Positions 35,948 to 43,214 of a stretch of 64,000 nucleotides of DNA are shown here, one piece after another; the stretch's first letter is position 1, and the number at the start of each line of letters is the position of its first letter. The stretch comes from Rhodocyclaceae bacterium. Lineage in GTDB: Bacteria; Pseudomonadota; Gammaproteobacteria; Burkholderiales; Rhodocyclaceae. The translations under genes were made by a program, and so were the position numbers. The notes below the pieces were generated by a model. The model had not been told where the DNA came from. It was given only the letters and a program-made list of their open reading frames with translations, and ran no database searches. The DNA is taken from NCBI GenBank assembly GCA_016721505.1, contig JADKHX010000002.1:244030-308029 (forward strand), given 5' to 3'.

Positions 35948-36460
35948 TTAGTCAGTTGGTGCTGGTGAGACGACGTCTTCACCCGCGTAATAGTCCACCG
36001 CATCGGCGCGCTGCCCAATATGTCTGAATGTGCGTGCATCTTGAGGGCCGGCCATCACCAGGAACTTGTCGGAGTCGGGATATTCACAAACGTCCGGCTC
36101 ACGCATTGAGCTGATGACCAGCACACGTAAATCCGCATCGCTGGTGTTGATGATTTGATGTGCCGTATCACGCCCACCGGCAGGTGCGCCAATAACATCA
36201 CCCACGCCAACCGCAAAATTTCCTTGCGCGTTACGATAGGTTCCGTTGCCTTCCAAAACGACATAAAACTCATCATTGGCGTGGTGATTATGGAAAGGGC
36301 AAATACGATGCCCAGGCGCAATCACATCGTAGCCCGCACCCAAATGGCTCATCCGCAACAGCGGCGACAGTGCCGCATAACGGCTGCCATATTTTTCGTC
36401 GCGCGTACCGTCGACGAGTTCAAGGTTCGATAGTTTTATGACCGGCGAAGTTGTGTTCAT
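35948..36460 (-). CDS. cupin-domain protein
   Basis: A single cupin of about 170 residues. Metal-binding motif 1 is CPFHNHHANDEFYVVLEGNG, and motif 2 is GDVIGAPAGGRDTAHQIINT. The start is the ATG at 36460, whose A is the last base of the liuC stop (TGATG), so translation is coupled. The C-terminus (VVSPAPTD) and the stop codon are encoded by dispersed element copy 10. Placement within liuC-liuD suggests a role tied to leucine catabolism, but the substrate is unknown. Confidence 0.8.
   Translation of the reverse strand: MNTTSPVIKLSNLELVDGTRDEKYGSRYAALSPLLRMSHLGAGYDVIAPGHRICPFHNHHANDEFYVVLEGNGTYRNAQGNFAVGVGDVIGAPAGGRDTAHQIINTSDADLRVLVISSMREPDVCEYPDSDKFLVMAGPQDARTFRHIGQRADAVDYYAGEDVVSPAPTD
35949..35975 (-). 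repeat. dispersed CCAGCACCAACTGG element, copy 10 (supplies a stop codon)
   Basis: Minus-strand reading gives GTCGTCTCA followed by CCAGCACCAACTGA (35965-35952) and CTAA. It encodes the last residues and TAA stop of the cupin gene. Confidence 0.75.
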
Positions 36461-37245
36461 CACACCCTCCAATTCGGTTTGCGTTTTTCCAAAAACGCGC
36501 TCATGCCTTCGCGCCCCTCGCTTGACGCGCGTCGCCGTGTGATGCGTTGCGCGGTGTCTTCAATCACCTCCGCCGCCAAGCTACGCCACGCCACCGCATC
36601 GATCAACTCCTTGCACTCCGCCAGCGCATCGGGACCGTTGGCGAGCAGTGCATCAACTATTTCACCGAGTGCTTCGTCCAGCGCGGCAGCGTCGTTGACG
36701 ATCTCATGCAGCAAGCCGATGCGATAGGCTTCAGCTGCCGAAAAAGATTCGGCCGTCAACATGAAGCGTCGCGCATAGCGCTCGCCAATCGCCGCAATCA
36801 CGTGAGGGCTAATCACCGCAGGAATCAGCCCGAGCTTAACTTCGGTCAGCGCAAATTTCGCATCAAACACGGCAATCGCAATATCACATGCCGCGACCAG
36901 ACCAACGCCGCCACCATACGCCGCACCTTGCACCCGCGCGACTGTAGGCTTGGGGCATTGCCGCACACGACGAAACATTTCGGCCAGCGCGCGCGAATCT
37001 TGCAGATTGGCGTCGGAAGAATAGCCAGCCATACGTTTCATCCAATTCAAATCCGCACCGGCACAAAAACTCTTTCCCGTGCTGGAAAAAACAACCACTC
37101 GCACGGTCGGATCCAAAGCCATCGCTTCCACGGCAGCGCTGATTTCGTCAATCATCGCGTCATCAAAAGCGTTGTGTCGATCAGCACGGTTCAGCGTGAT
37201 GATGCCCACGCCTTGATCAATTTCGGTCACGATGTTTTGGTACAT
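36460..37245 (-). CDS. liuC: methylglutaconyl-CoA hydratase
   Basis: A crotonase-fold enzyme that hydrates 3-methylglutaconyl-CoA to HMG-CoA. Signatures are SFCAGADLNWMKRMAGYS and GAAYGGGVGLVAACDIAIA. The Glu in FALTEVKLGLIPAVISPHV is conserved in LiuC-type proteins; Gly in place of the first crotonase Glu is also usual for this subgroup. It has 261 residues. The gap from liuB is 26 bp, and the stop overlaps the cupin start by one base. Confidence 0.92.
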   Translation of the reverse strand: MYQNIVTEIDQGVGIITLNRADRHNAFDDAMIDEISAAVEAMALDPTVRVVVFSSTGKSFCAGADLNWMKRMAGYSSDANLQDSRALAEMFRRVRQCPKPTVARVQGAAYGGGVGLVAACDIAIAVFDAKFALTEVKLGLIPAVISPHVIAAIGERYARRFMLTAESFSAAEAYRIGLLHEIVNDAAALDEALGEIVDALLANGPDALAECKELIDAVAWRSLAAEVIEDTAQRITRRRASSEGREGMSAFLEKRKPNWRV

Positions 37246-37271
37246 GATTTACCTTATGGATTACATTCGGG

Positions 37272-38879
37272 TTACATGCGGAACACGCCAAACTTAGTCG
37301 GCGCTATCGGTGCATTAAGTGATGCGGAAATCCCTAAGCCTAGCGCCCGTCGCGTTTGGGCGGGGTCGAGTACGCCGTCGTCCCATAGTCGTGCCGTAGC
37401 GAAATAAGGATGGCCTTGGTGCTCGTATTGCTCGCGTATCGGTGACTTGAATTGCTCTTCTTCTGCGGCGCTCCATTGCCCGCCTTTAGCTTCGATGCCA
37501 TCACGGCGCACGGTCGACAACACTGATGCCGCTTGCTCGCCGCCCATCACGCTGATGCGCGAGTTTGGCCACATCCACAGCAATCGTGGTGAATAAGCAC
37601 GGCCACACATGCCGTAGTTTCCGGCGCCAAAACTGCCACCGATCAGCACTGTGAATTTCGGCACTTTGGCCGTCGCCACCGCCGTCACCATCTTCGCGCC
37701 ATCTTTGGCGATGCCACCGTTTTCGTATTTGCGACCGACCATAAAGCCGGTGATGTTCTGCAAAAACACCAGCGGAATTCCGCGCTGCGCGCACAACTCG
37801 ATGAAGTGCGCGCCCTTTTGTGCCGACTCGGAGAACAAAATTCCGTTGTTCGCGATGATGCCTATCGGGTAGCCATGCAGGTGCGCAAAACCAGTCACTA
37901 AAGTCGCGCCATAACGCGCTTTGAATTCATGGAAGCGCGAACCATCGACCAAGCGCGCAATGACTTCACGCACGTCATAAGGCTTGCGCGGATCAGCCGG
38001 TATCACGCCCCACAATTCGCTGGGGTCGTAGAGCGGTTCTTCTGGTGTGGCGAGTTCTATCGTCGTCGGCTTATTCCAATTCAAATTGCCAACGATACGC
38101 CGCGCGATGGACAACGCGTGATGGTCGTTCTCGGCCAAGTGATCGCACACGCCGGAGATGCGCGTATGCACATCGCCGCCGCCCAAATCCTCGGCGCTGA
38201 CCACTTCGCCAGTCGCCGCTTTGACCAGTGGCGGGCCGCCCAAAAAGATCGTTCCTTGATTGCGCACGATGATCGATTCATCCGACATCGCCGGAACGTA
38301 GGCGCCACCGGCTGTACAGGAGCCCATTACCACCGCAATCTGCGGAATGCCTTGCGCTGACATATTGGCTTGATTAAAAAAGATACGTCCAAAATGTTCG
38401 CGGTCAGGGAACACGTCGTCTTGCGCGGGCAGAAACGCGCCGCCGGAATCAACCAGATAAATACACGGCAAATGATTCTCCGCCGCGATTTCCTGCGCGC
38501 GCAAATGCTTCTTTACCGTCAGCGGATAGTAGGTGCCGCCCTTCACCGTCGCGTCGTTCGCCACGATCATGCACTCGATGCCATTGACGCGCCCGATGCC
38601 TGTAATCACCGATGCGGCAGGCACTTCACCGCCATACATATCCCATGCGGCAAGTGGCGACAACTCCAAAAACGCTGCACCCGGATCGAGCAGCGAATTC
38701 ACTCGTTCGCGCGGCAACAATTTCCCCCGCGCGAGATGTTTGGCGCGCGCATCTTCCGACCCGCCAAGCGCCACCTGAGCGGTTTTCTCACGCAAATCAT
38801 CGACCAACTTCCCCATCGCCGCTGCGTTGGTTTTGAATTCTTCGCTGCGCGTGTTTAGCGCTGACTTGATGACGCTCAT
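37272..38879 (-). CDS. liuB: methylcrotonyl-CoA carboxylase carboxyltransferase subunit
   Basis: The beta subunit that transfers CO2 from biotin on LiuD to 3-methylcrotonyl-CoA. The carboxyltransferase domain pair spans the 535 residues, with ARGKLLPRERVNSLLDPGA, GGTYYPLTVKKHLRAQEIA, LVDSGGAFLP, GSCTAGGAYVPAMSDE and FLQNITGFMVGRKYE. The length is standard. The start overlaps the stop of the upstream GST gene by 4 bp, so the operon runs GST-liuB-liuC-cupin-liuD-liuE. Confidence 0.95.
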   Translation of the reverse strand: MSVIKSALNTRSEEFKTNAAAMGKLVDDLREKTAQVALGGSEDARAKHLARGKLLPRERVNSLLDPGAAFLELSPLAAWDMYGGEVPAASVITGIGRVNGIECMIVANDATVKGGTYYPLTVKKHLRAQEIAAENHLPCIYLVDSGGAFLPAQDDVFPDREHFGRIFFNQANMSAQGIPQIAVVMGSCTAGGAYVPAMSDESIIVRNQGTIFLGGPPLVKAATGEVVSAEDLGGGDVHTRISGVCDHLAENDHHALSIARRIVGNLNWNKPTTIELATPEEPLYDPSELWGVIPADPRKPYDVREVIARLVDGSRFHEFKARYGATLVTGFAHLHGYPIGIIANNGILFSESAQKGAHFIELCAQRGIPLVFLQNITGFMVGRKYENGGIAKDGAKMVTAVATAKVPKFTVLIGGSFGAGNYGMCGRAYSPRLLWMWPNSRISVMGGEQAASVLSTVRRDGIEAKGGQWSAAEEEQFKSPIREQYEHQGHPYFATARLWDDGVLDPAQTRRALGLGISASLNAPIAPTKFGVFRM

Positions 38880-39523
38880 GGTGCTGCCGCTTTCCTTGGT
38901 ATCGGATGACCCGGCATCAAATCATAAGGGTGCTTCCACCCTGGCATGGCTTTGATGCGCTGCGACCAATCGCGCAGGTTTGGGTAATCGTTCCAATCGA
39001 CGCCTATTTCATCGGGAAAATAAACATAGCCACAGAGCGAAAAATCGGCAATCGTCATGCGATCTCCAACCACCCATTCTCTTCCCGCCAAGTGGGAATC
39101 GAGCACTTTCCAGGCGGCTTCGGCACGCATGCGCAGCATCGCCAAAACCGCCGGGTCTGCCGGTGTCGGCGCAAAGTTTTTCATGAAGCGGTAAGTCGCC
39201 ATATAGCTCGTGAATTTGTGATTGTCGAACAAAATCCAGCGCCAAATTTCGCGCCGCTCTGCGTCGTTTGCCGCGCCGAATTTGCCGAGTTTCTCAGCCA
39301 GATAATCCAATATCACACCCGATTGCGACAGGCGAACTTCGCCATCATCAAGCACCGGCACTTCGCCCATCACGTTGATCTTTTGATACTCTGGACTGCG
39401 TGCTTCGCCGTTGAACATGTCAACAAAGCGCGGCGTCCATTTTGCGCCAGCGAGCTCCAGCATCAGCGCAACCTTGTAGGAATTGCCCGATTGAGCGAGG
39501 CAGTAGAGGGTGTAGGTGGGCAT
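38876..39523 (-). CDS. glutathione S-transferase
   Basis: 215 residues: an N-terminal thioredoxin-like GSH-binding domain (TYTLYCLAQSGNSYKVALML, then MGEVPVLDDGEVRLSQSGVILDYL with the cis-Pro and SQS/GSH motif) and a C-terminal helical domain (about 85-205, with GDRMTIADFSLCGYV). The RBS AGGAG precedes ATG 39523. Coupling to liuB by overlap suggests a role in handling reactive acyl-CoA intermediates, but the substrate is unknown. Confidence 0.9.
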   Translation of the reverse strand: MPTYTLYCLAQSGNSYKVALMLELAGAKWTPRFVDMFNGEARSPEYQKINVMGEVPVLDDGEVRLSQSGVILDYLAEKLGKFGAANDAERREIWRWILFDNHKFTSYMATYRFMKNFAPTPADPAVLAMLRMRAEAAWKVLDSHLAGREWVVGDRMTIADFSLCGYVYFPDEIGVDWNDYPNLRDWSQRIKAMPGWKHPYDLMPGHPIPRKAAAP

Positions 39524-39535
39524 TAGATTCTCCTG

Positions 39536-39904
39536 TCAGTGCATAGGCGTAAACGCCAAATTTAATTCGGCGGCGATCTGGTGCAATCGCTTGTCATGTG
39601 TCCAGAGTTGGGCACGGTGCAAAACCGCGCAAGCCAGTAAATGTGCATCAACGTAACCAATACCTGTTCCGTGAAGGCCTTTCACCGCAATGAAATCTTG
39701 CATCTCACTTTCCAATGCGCCGGTGAGTCGAGGCAATAATTTCAAGAACTGCAATCGCTCTGACGTCGGTCTCAAGCCGCCCAGCGCGAGCTCGCCAATC
39801 ACGAAATCATGCGTTGCAATTCGGTCTGTCGCTAGCATTGAGGCAAACACGTCATCGCTGCGGCGGAAATGGTCAATCCAAACCGAAGTGTCGGCAAGAA
39901 TCAT
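39536..39904 (-). CDS. VapC-type PIN-domain toxin
   Basis: A 122-residue PIN RNase. Acidic site residues are in MILADTSVWIDHF (Asp), FVIGELALGG (Glu) and IGYVDAHLLACAV (Asp), a complete set. Upstream the antitoxin gene ends 5 bp before this start, with a GGAG RBS inside its last codons. The cellular target RNA is unknown. Confidence 0.9.
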   Translation of the reverse strand: MILADTSVWIDHFRRSDDVFASMLATDRIATHDFVIGELALGGLRPTSERLQFLKLLPRLTGALESEMQDFIAVKGLHGTGIGYVDAHLLACAVLHRAQLWTHDKRLHQIAAELNLAFTPMH

Positions 39905-39909
39905 GGCCG

Positions 39910-40107
39910 TTACTCCACCGTTTGCCTGCGACGCGGCGGTGCCTTGAGATGCGGTTCGGTGCCACCAAGGCGCGCCAATCGCCGTGCAGCTTCTCGCTGA
40001 ATCAGCGCCGTGAGTGCCTCGCGCAGCAGGGCACCACGTTCAGTCAGACCACTCAAGGATTGTGCCTGTGCTACCAGCGTGTCGTCCAAACTCACCGTTG
40101 TTCTCAT
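39910..40107 (-). CDS. VapB-type antitoxin
   Basis: 65 residues beginning MRTTVSLDDTLVAQAQSLSG, a ribbon-helix-helix-like N-terminus, then a helical stretch (TERGALLREALTALIQREAA) and a basic tail that would bind the toxin. RBS AGGAG. It forms a type II pair with the PIN gene immediately downstream and is likely autoregulated from repeats upstream (40129-40153). Confidence 0.88.
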   Translation of the reverse strand: MRTTVSLDDTLVAQAQSLSGLTERGALLREALTALIQREAARRLARLGGTEPHLKAPPRRRQTVE

Positions 40108-40128
40108 GATTTGCTCCTTTGCTTTGTT

Positions 40129-40153
40129 GCATCAAATATAGCATCAAATGATG
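40129..40153. promoter_or_regulatory. candidate VapB operator: direct and inverted repeats
   Basis: GCATCAAAT occurs at 40129-40137 and 40141-40149 (12-bp period). The second copy continues into CATCAAATGATG, an inverted repeat of CATCA/TGATG. It lies 22-46 bp upstream of the vapB start, where toxin-antitoxin operators are normally found. Confidence 0.5.
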
Positions 40154-40214
40154 TCTATTCTAGGTGCAATCGCAGCCACAAGGCGACGATTTTTTTGACC
40201 GTAATAAATATGCG

Positions 40215-40985
40215 CTAGGCGTGTGAGTCGAAAGGCTGAGCTGCGAAGGCAGTCACTTCGTAATTCAGAACAAGCACACCTTCGACAGCATGATGGCAAA
40301 AGGTTTCTGCTACGGCTACTTCGGCAAGCTTTCTCTGCGGGCTATTTGATTCTGGGAAATATGAACGTGAGAACGCCAGTGATTTGAACGAGGATTCGCT
40401 CATTTTGAACTCGTAGTGAAAACGCTCGTGCTTCGTATTGGATCCAAGAAATTTCTCTGGCTCGCACGCTGCAAGTGGCCGCATACTTTTATGAGCGTTA
40501 CCACGAAATCTGGCTAACAACTTAGAGAAGGCGTGATCAGTTTCGCTGATTTCAATGCGCTCGTTGCCGACTAGCGCCACCCAGCCATTCGGTCGCAAAA
40601 TTCGCCGAAATTCATCCGCTGTTGACCTCGGTTCAAACCAATGAAATGCCGTGCCAACGGCAATCCCATCAACATCTCCGTCTGGCAAACCTGTTGCTTC
40701 CGCGACACCTGTACGCAGCGTAAAGGAAGGCAAATTTCCGAGCCTTCCTACTGCAACATCACCCATTGCGGAATCGGGCTCAATCCCGACGACTTGGTAA
40801 CCGTGAGCAATGAAGCGTTCAGCCAAGAGTCCAGTTCCGCAACCAACGTCGGCCACTCGCTGCCCAAAACGCGCATCAACCGCAAGTTCCAACCAATCCA
40901 CGAGCGAGGCTGGGTAGCCCGGTCGGCCGTGGTCGTAGTCGGCTGCTTTGGAGGTGAATAATTCCGTGATGACTCGCACGCTCAA
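40215..40985 (-). CDS. class I SAM-dependent methyltransferase
   Basis: A 256-residue methyltransferase. Motif I is VADVGCGTGLLAERF, the acidic loop is VVGIEPDS, and post-motif residues are GTAFHWFEP and RRILRPNGWVALVG. The N-terminus FTSKAADYDHGRPGYP is typical of the Methyltransf_11 type of unknown substrate. It is bracketed by the vapBC pair and an acyl-CoA dehydrogenase, and its role here is unclear. The C-terminal 100 residues are less conserved. Confidence 0.85.
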   Translation of the reverse strand: MSVRVITELFTSKAADYDHGRPGYPASLVDWLELAVDARFGQRVADVGCGTGLLAERFIAHGYQVVGIEPDSAMGDVAVGRLGNLPSFTLRTGVAEATGLPDGDVDGIAVGTAFHWFEPRSTADEFRRILRPNGWVALVGNERIEISETDHAFSKLLARFRGNAHKSMRPLAACEPEKFLGSNTKHERFHYEFKMSESSFKSLAFSRSYFPESNSPQRKLAEVAVAETFCHHAVEGVLVLNYEVTAFAAQPFDSHA

Positions 40986-40994
40986 TGCAATTCC

Positions 40995-42125
40995 TCAGCT
41001 CAACGACCGTCCAATCACCAGCCGCTGAATGTCAGATGCGCCTTCGTAAATCTGGCATACGCGGACGTCGCGATAAATGCGTTCGACCGGGAAATCGCTG
41101 ACATAACCGTAGCCGCCGTGGATTTGTATGGCATCCGAGCAAACGCGTTCGGCCATTTCAGAGGCGAACAGTTTGGCCATGGAAGCTTCCTTTAGACAGG
41201 GTCGACCGGTGTCTTTCACTGCGGCAGCGTAGAGCACAAGTTGACGCGCGGCTTCGATTTGAGTAGCCATGTCGGCGAGCCGAAAATTGACTGCCTGATG
41301 TTCAAAGATCGGTTTACCGAAGGTCTCGCGCTCATGGGAGTAATGCAGTGCCGCTTCGAACGCAGCGCGCGCCATTCCGACCGCTTGCGCGGCGATACCG
41401 ATACGGCCACCTTCCAGATTGGCCAGTGCAATCTTGTAGCCTGCACCTTCGCCGCCGAGCAAATTGTCCGCCGGAACGCGGCAGTTCTCAAACAGAATTT
41501 GTGCGGTGTCGGAGGCGTGTTGGCCAAGTTTATGTTCGACGCGGGCGACAACAAAACCGGGGGTATCGGTTGGAACCAGAAATGCTGAAATCCCTTTCTT
41601 TCCGGCGGTGGGATCGGTAACCGCAAACACAACAGCGAGCTGCGCGTTTTTTCCGGTGGTGATGAATTGCTTGACCCCGTTGAGCACCCATTGGTCACCG
41701 TCTCTGACCGCGCGCGTACTGATTGAGGAGGCATCGGAGCCAGTGTGCGGCTCGGTCAGGCAAAAACAGCCTATCCATTCGCCGCTTGCGACTAGTCGCA
41801 AGTATTTTTTCTTTTGCGCTTCGGTGCCGAAGGTATTGATTGGTCCGCAGACCACTGAATTTTGCACGCCGATAATGGTTGATGTTGCGCCATCGCCGGC
41901 GGCAATTTCTTCCATCGCCAGCGCTAACGAAACATAGTCCAGCCCGCTACCACCCCATTCATCTGGCACCACCATGCCGCAGACGCCGAGTTCACCAAGC
42001 TGACGCAGCGCTTCACGCGGGAAGGTCGAATTCTTATCCCATTCGGCGGCATTGGGTGCTAACTGTTCGCGCGCAAACGTGCGCAGGGTATCGCGGATTT
42101 GTTCTTGCTCGGGGGTGAGAATCAT
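40995..42125 (-). CDS. short/branched-chain acyl-CoA dehydrogenase
   Basis: An FAD enzyme of 376 residues oxidising an acyl-CoA to the 2-enoyl-CoA and passing electrons to ETF. Motifs are CFCLTEPHTGSDASSIST (acyl-CoA/FAD contact), WVLNGVKQFITTG, GGRIGIAAQAVGMA, IQIHGGYGYVSDFPVER and YEGASDIQRLVIGR, where the Glu of YEG is the catalytic base position of the SCAD type. It differs from LiuA, whose base lies in DYERAV. Probable substrate is butyryl- or isobutyryl-like. Confidence 0.9.
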   Translation of the reverse strand: MILTPEQEQIRDTLRTFAREQLAPNAAEWDKNSTFPREALRQLGELGVCGMVVPDEWGGSGLDYVSLALAMEEIAAGDGATSTIIGVQNSVVCGPINTFGTEAQKKKYLRLVASGEWIGCFCLTEPHTGSDASSISTRAVRDGDQWVLNGVKQFITTGKNAQLAVVFAVTDPTAGKKGISAFLVPTDTPGFVVARVEHKLGQHASDTAQILFENCRVPADNLLGGEGAGYKIALANLEGGRIGIAAQAVGMARAAFEAALHYSHERETFGKPIFEHQAVNFRLADMATQIEAARQLVLYAAAVKDTGRPCLKEASMAKLFASEMAERVCSDAIQIHGGYGYVSDFPVERIYRDVRVCQIYEGASDIQRLVIGRSLS

Positions 42126-42152
42126 CTGGTTGACCTTTTACTATGACGGCGT

Positions 42153-42227
42153 GTCCATTTTTGGCGGTGATACGCGACGGCGTGTGGCCGATGAACGGGC
42201 CATTCCATCACCAGCACCAACTGGCAA
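42153..42227 (+). repeat. dispersed CCAGCACCAACTGG element, copy 11, with degenerate neighbours
   Basis: A full core CCAGCACCAACTGG lies at 42211-42224. Upstream, GACGGCGTGTCC and CGACGGCGTGTGGCC repeat the usual 5' flank, so two or three partial copies stand in a row. The block fills the gap between the acyl-CoA dehydrogenase start and the crotonase stop. Confidence 0.75.
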
Positions 42228-42229
42228 AT

Positions 42230-43105
42230 CTACTGGCTTGGTGGCGTCGCGCTTGGAATTGTCTTGCTGCCCGGAATATCTTCGCCCGAATCGCGCAGAC
42301 GCACGGCCTCGTGGAAGCCTTTTTCTTCGGCGTAGTGTTTGAACCACTGTCCTTCCGGCGAGTGTCGTGTGATGCCATCAAACAGGGTCGCCAGCATTTG
42401 CGTTTGCGCCATGCCCATTGAATCGTAAGCTTGGTTGATGAGTAATTTTTGCATCATCAATTGATTCTTAGGCACACCTGCCATGCGGTTAGCCAACTGC
42501 AAAACTTCCACTTCCAATTCGGCTTCCGGCACGGCGGCAATGACCAAATCCCAGGCGGCGGCGGTCTTGCCATCGATGGTGTCGCCAGTGAGCAACATGC
42601 GTTTGGCTTTTTCTGCGCCGAGCCGATAGACCCACATCGCGGTGGTCGGGCAACCCCAGACGCGAGCAGGCATGTAGCCGATTTTCGCGTCCTCCGCCAT
42701 CACCACGAAATCGCAACACAGTGCGATATCACTGCCGCCAGCGACAGCAAAACCATGCACTTTGGCGATGGTCGGTTTGTAGCTGCGCCACAAGCACATG
42801 AAATCATCGGTAAAACTTTTCATCGCGCGGTAATCGATCATCGGATCCCACGGCATGTTTTGCGTGCACGCTGATTCTGTTTTGCCTTCGGCGAATTCTT
42901 TCAAATCGTAGCCGGAACAAAACGCTTTGCCTGCGCCGTCGAGCACGATGACATGAATCGCATCGTCAGCGTTGGCCAACTCGACCGCGCGACGAATCTC
43001 GGCGGGCATGGCGGGAATAATGGCGTTGAGCCGCTCAGGGCGATTGAGCGTAATGCGCGCAATGCGGCCAGATGTGGAATAGCGAAGCGTGGTGAATTCG
43101 GTCAT
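42230..43105 (-). CDS. crotonase-family protein
   Basis: A 291-residue crotonase-fold protein. Segments are AFCSGYDLKEFAEGK and HGFAVAGGSDIALCCDFVVM. Asp (GGSDIA) stands where the first hydratase Glu would be, and the second catalytic position is MPARVWG, so classical hydratase chemistry is doubtful. The C-terminal tail (PEGQWFKHYAEEKGFHEAVR) is that of EchA-like proteins. It lies in the acyl-CoA block between a dehydrogenase and a thiolase. Confidence 0.85.
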   Translation of the reverse strand: MTEFTTLRYSTSGRIARITLNRPERLNAIIPAMPAEIRRAVELANADDAIHVIVLDGAGKAFCSGYDLKEFAEGKTESACTQNMPWDPMIDYRAMKSFTDDFMCLWRSYKPTIAKVHGFAVAGGSDIALCCDFVVMAEDAKIGYMPARVWGCPTTAMWVYRLGAEKAKRMLLTGDTIDGKTAAAWDLVIAAVPEAELEVEVLQLANRMAGVPKNQLMMQKLLINQAYDSMGMAQTQMLATLFDGITRHSPEGQWFKHYAEEKGFHEAVRLRDSGEDIPGSKTIPSATPPSQ

Positions 43106-43214
43106 GATTTAACGGCGGCGAAGCAGGGGTTCGCAAAGCACTGCTTTGCGCCTGCGTAGCGGGTAGTCCGTACACAGCCGACACTGCGCACCATTCCAAC
43201 TGACGCGTCGAAGA

